A stretch of 5,142 nt of DNA from Gallionellaceae bacterium (GTDB lineage Bacteria > Pseudomonadota > Gammaproteobacteria > Burkholderiales > Gallionellaceae), in NCBI GenBank assembly GCA_030690855.1, contig JAUYFR010000272.1, positions 1 to 5,142 on the forward strand, written 5' to 3'. Numbering within the stretch: position 1 is the stretch's first letter; every line of letters starts with the position of its first letter. The notes under the pieces are model-generated. The model did not search any database. It was not told where the DNA came from and was given only the letters and a program-made list of their open reading frames with translations. The position numbers and the translations under genes were made by a program. Shown piece after piece: positions 5,113 to 5,142 of this stretch.

Positions 5113-5142
5113 ATGAAATTTACCCTCACCTTATTCCTTGTT
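5113..5142 (+). CDS. Start of a probably exported protein, cut by the window edge
   Basis: Only ten codons are visible (MKFTLTLFLV): a lysine followed by a hydrophobic run, as at the start of a secretion signal or lipoprotein signal peptide. A well-placed extended -10 promoter precedes it by about 30 nt. The Shine-Dalgarno is weak (GCGAG, 5102-5106). The function cannot be told. It is divergent from the CZB gene and may share regulation with it through the inverted repeat between them. Confidence 0.5.
   Translation, partial: MKFTLTLFLV

Noticed and set aside
1..5142. CRISPR array, tRNA or rRNA gene, insertion sequence or prophage remnant
   Set aside because: No regularly spaced repeats, cloverleaf-like segments, transposase frames or terminal repeats were seen; all large frames are explained by intact genes.

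Overview
The window looks like a proteobacterial chromosome segment, most plausibly from a betaproteobacterium with moderate GC (about half by eye). The Gram-negative assignment follows from a TonB-dependent outer-membrane receptor. The RegB/RegA-type pair (quinone-site GGSTNPF, H-box HEMGTPL, redox-box cysteine, Fis-type output helix) is a proteobacterial family. The exact taxon cannot be read from the sequence.

Layout: (1) 1-111 is non-coding and holds a strong rho-independent terminator for the leftward gene. (2) 112-2409, minus strand, encodes a complete 765-residue TonB-dependent receptor. It has the CxxxM (C104/M108) plus HxM (H303/M305) residues that form the copper site of OprC/NosA-type receptors, and it starts at TTG behind a good Shine-Dalgarno. 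(3) 2410-2593 is a divergent intergenic region. It holds two inverted repeats of the form GCGNC-N(5 or 7)-GNCGC, the recognition pattern described for RegA/PrrA, laid over candidate back-to-back promoters. (4) 2594-3916 and 3913-4464, plus strand, encode a RegB-like sensor kinase and a RegA-like response regulator overlapping by ATGA. (5) 4510-4923, minus strand and convergent with the regulator, encodes a stand-alone CZB (zinc-binding) domain protein. (6) 4924-5112 is a second divergent region with a promoter for the CZB gene, a perfect 6+3+6 inverted repeat, and an extended -10 promoter. The latter serves a gene beginning at 5113, of which only a secretion-signal-like start is in the window.

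Most interesting reading: a copper-specific outer-membrane importer is divergently paired with a global redox two-component system. Two candidate binding sites for that system's regulator lie between them, and the kinase carries an unusually Met/His-rich periplasmic loop between its last two membrane helices, in addition to the classic quinone and cysteine redox elements. This suggests that copper acquisition, probably for cuproenzymes such as terminal oxidases, is wired directly to respiratory redox state, and that the kinase may itself sense periplasmic copper. Receptor type and two-component family are well supported by motifs. The regulatory link and the copper-sensing idea are inference.
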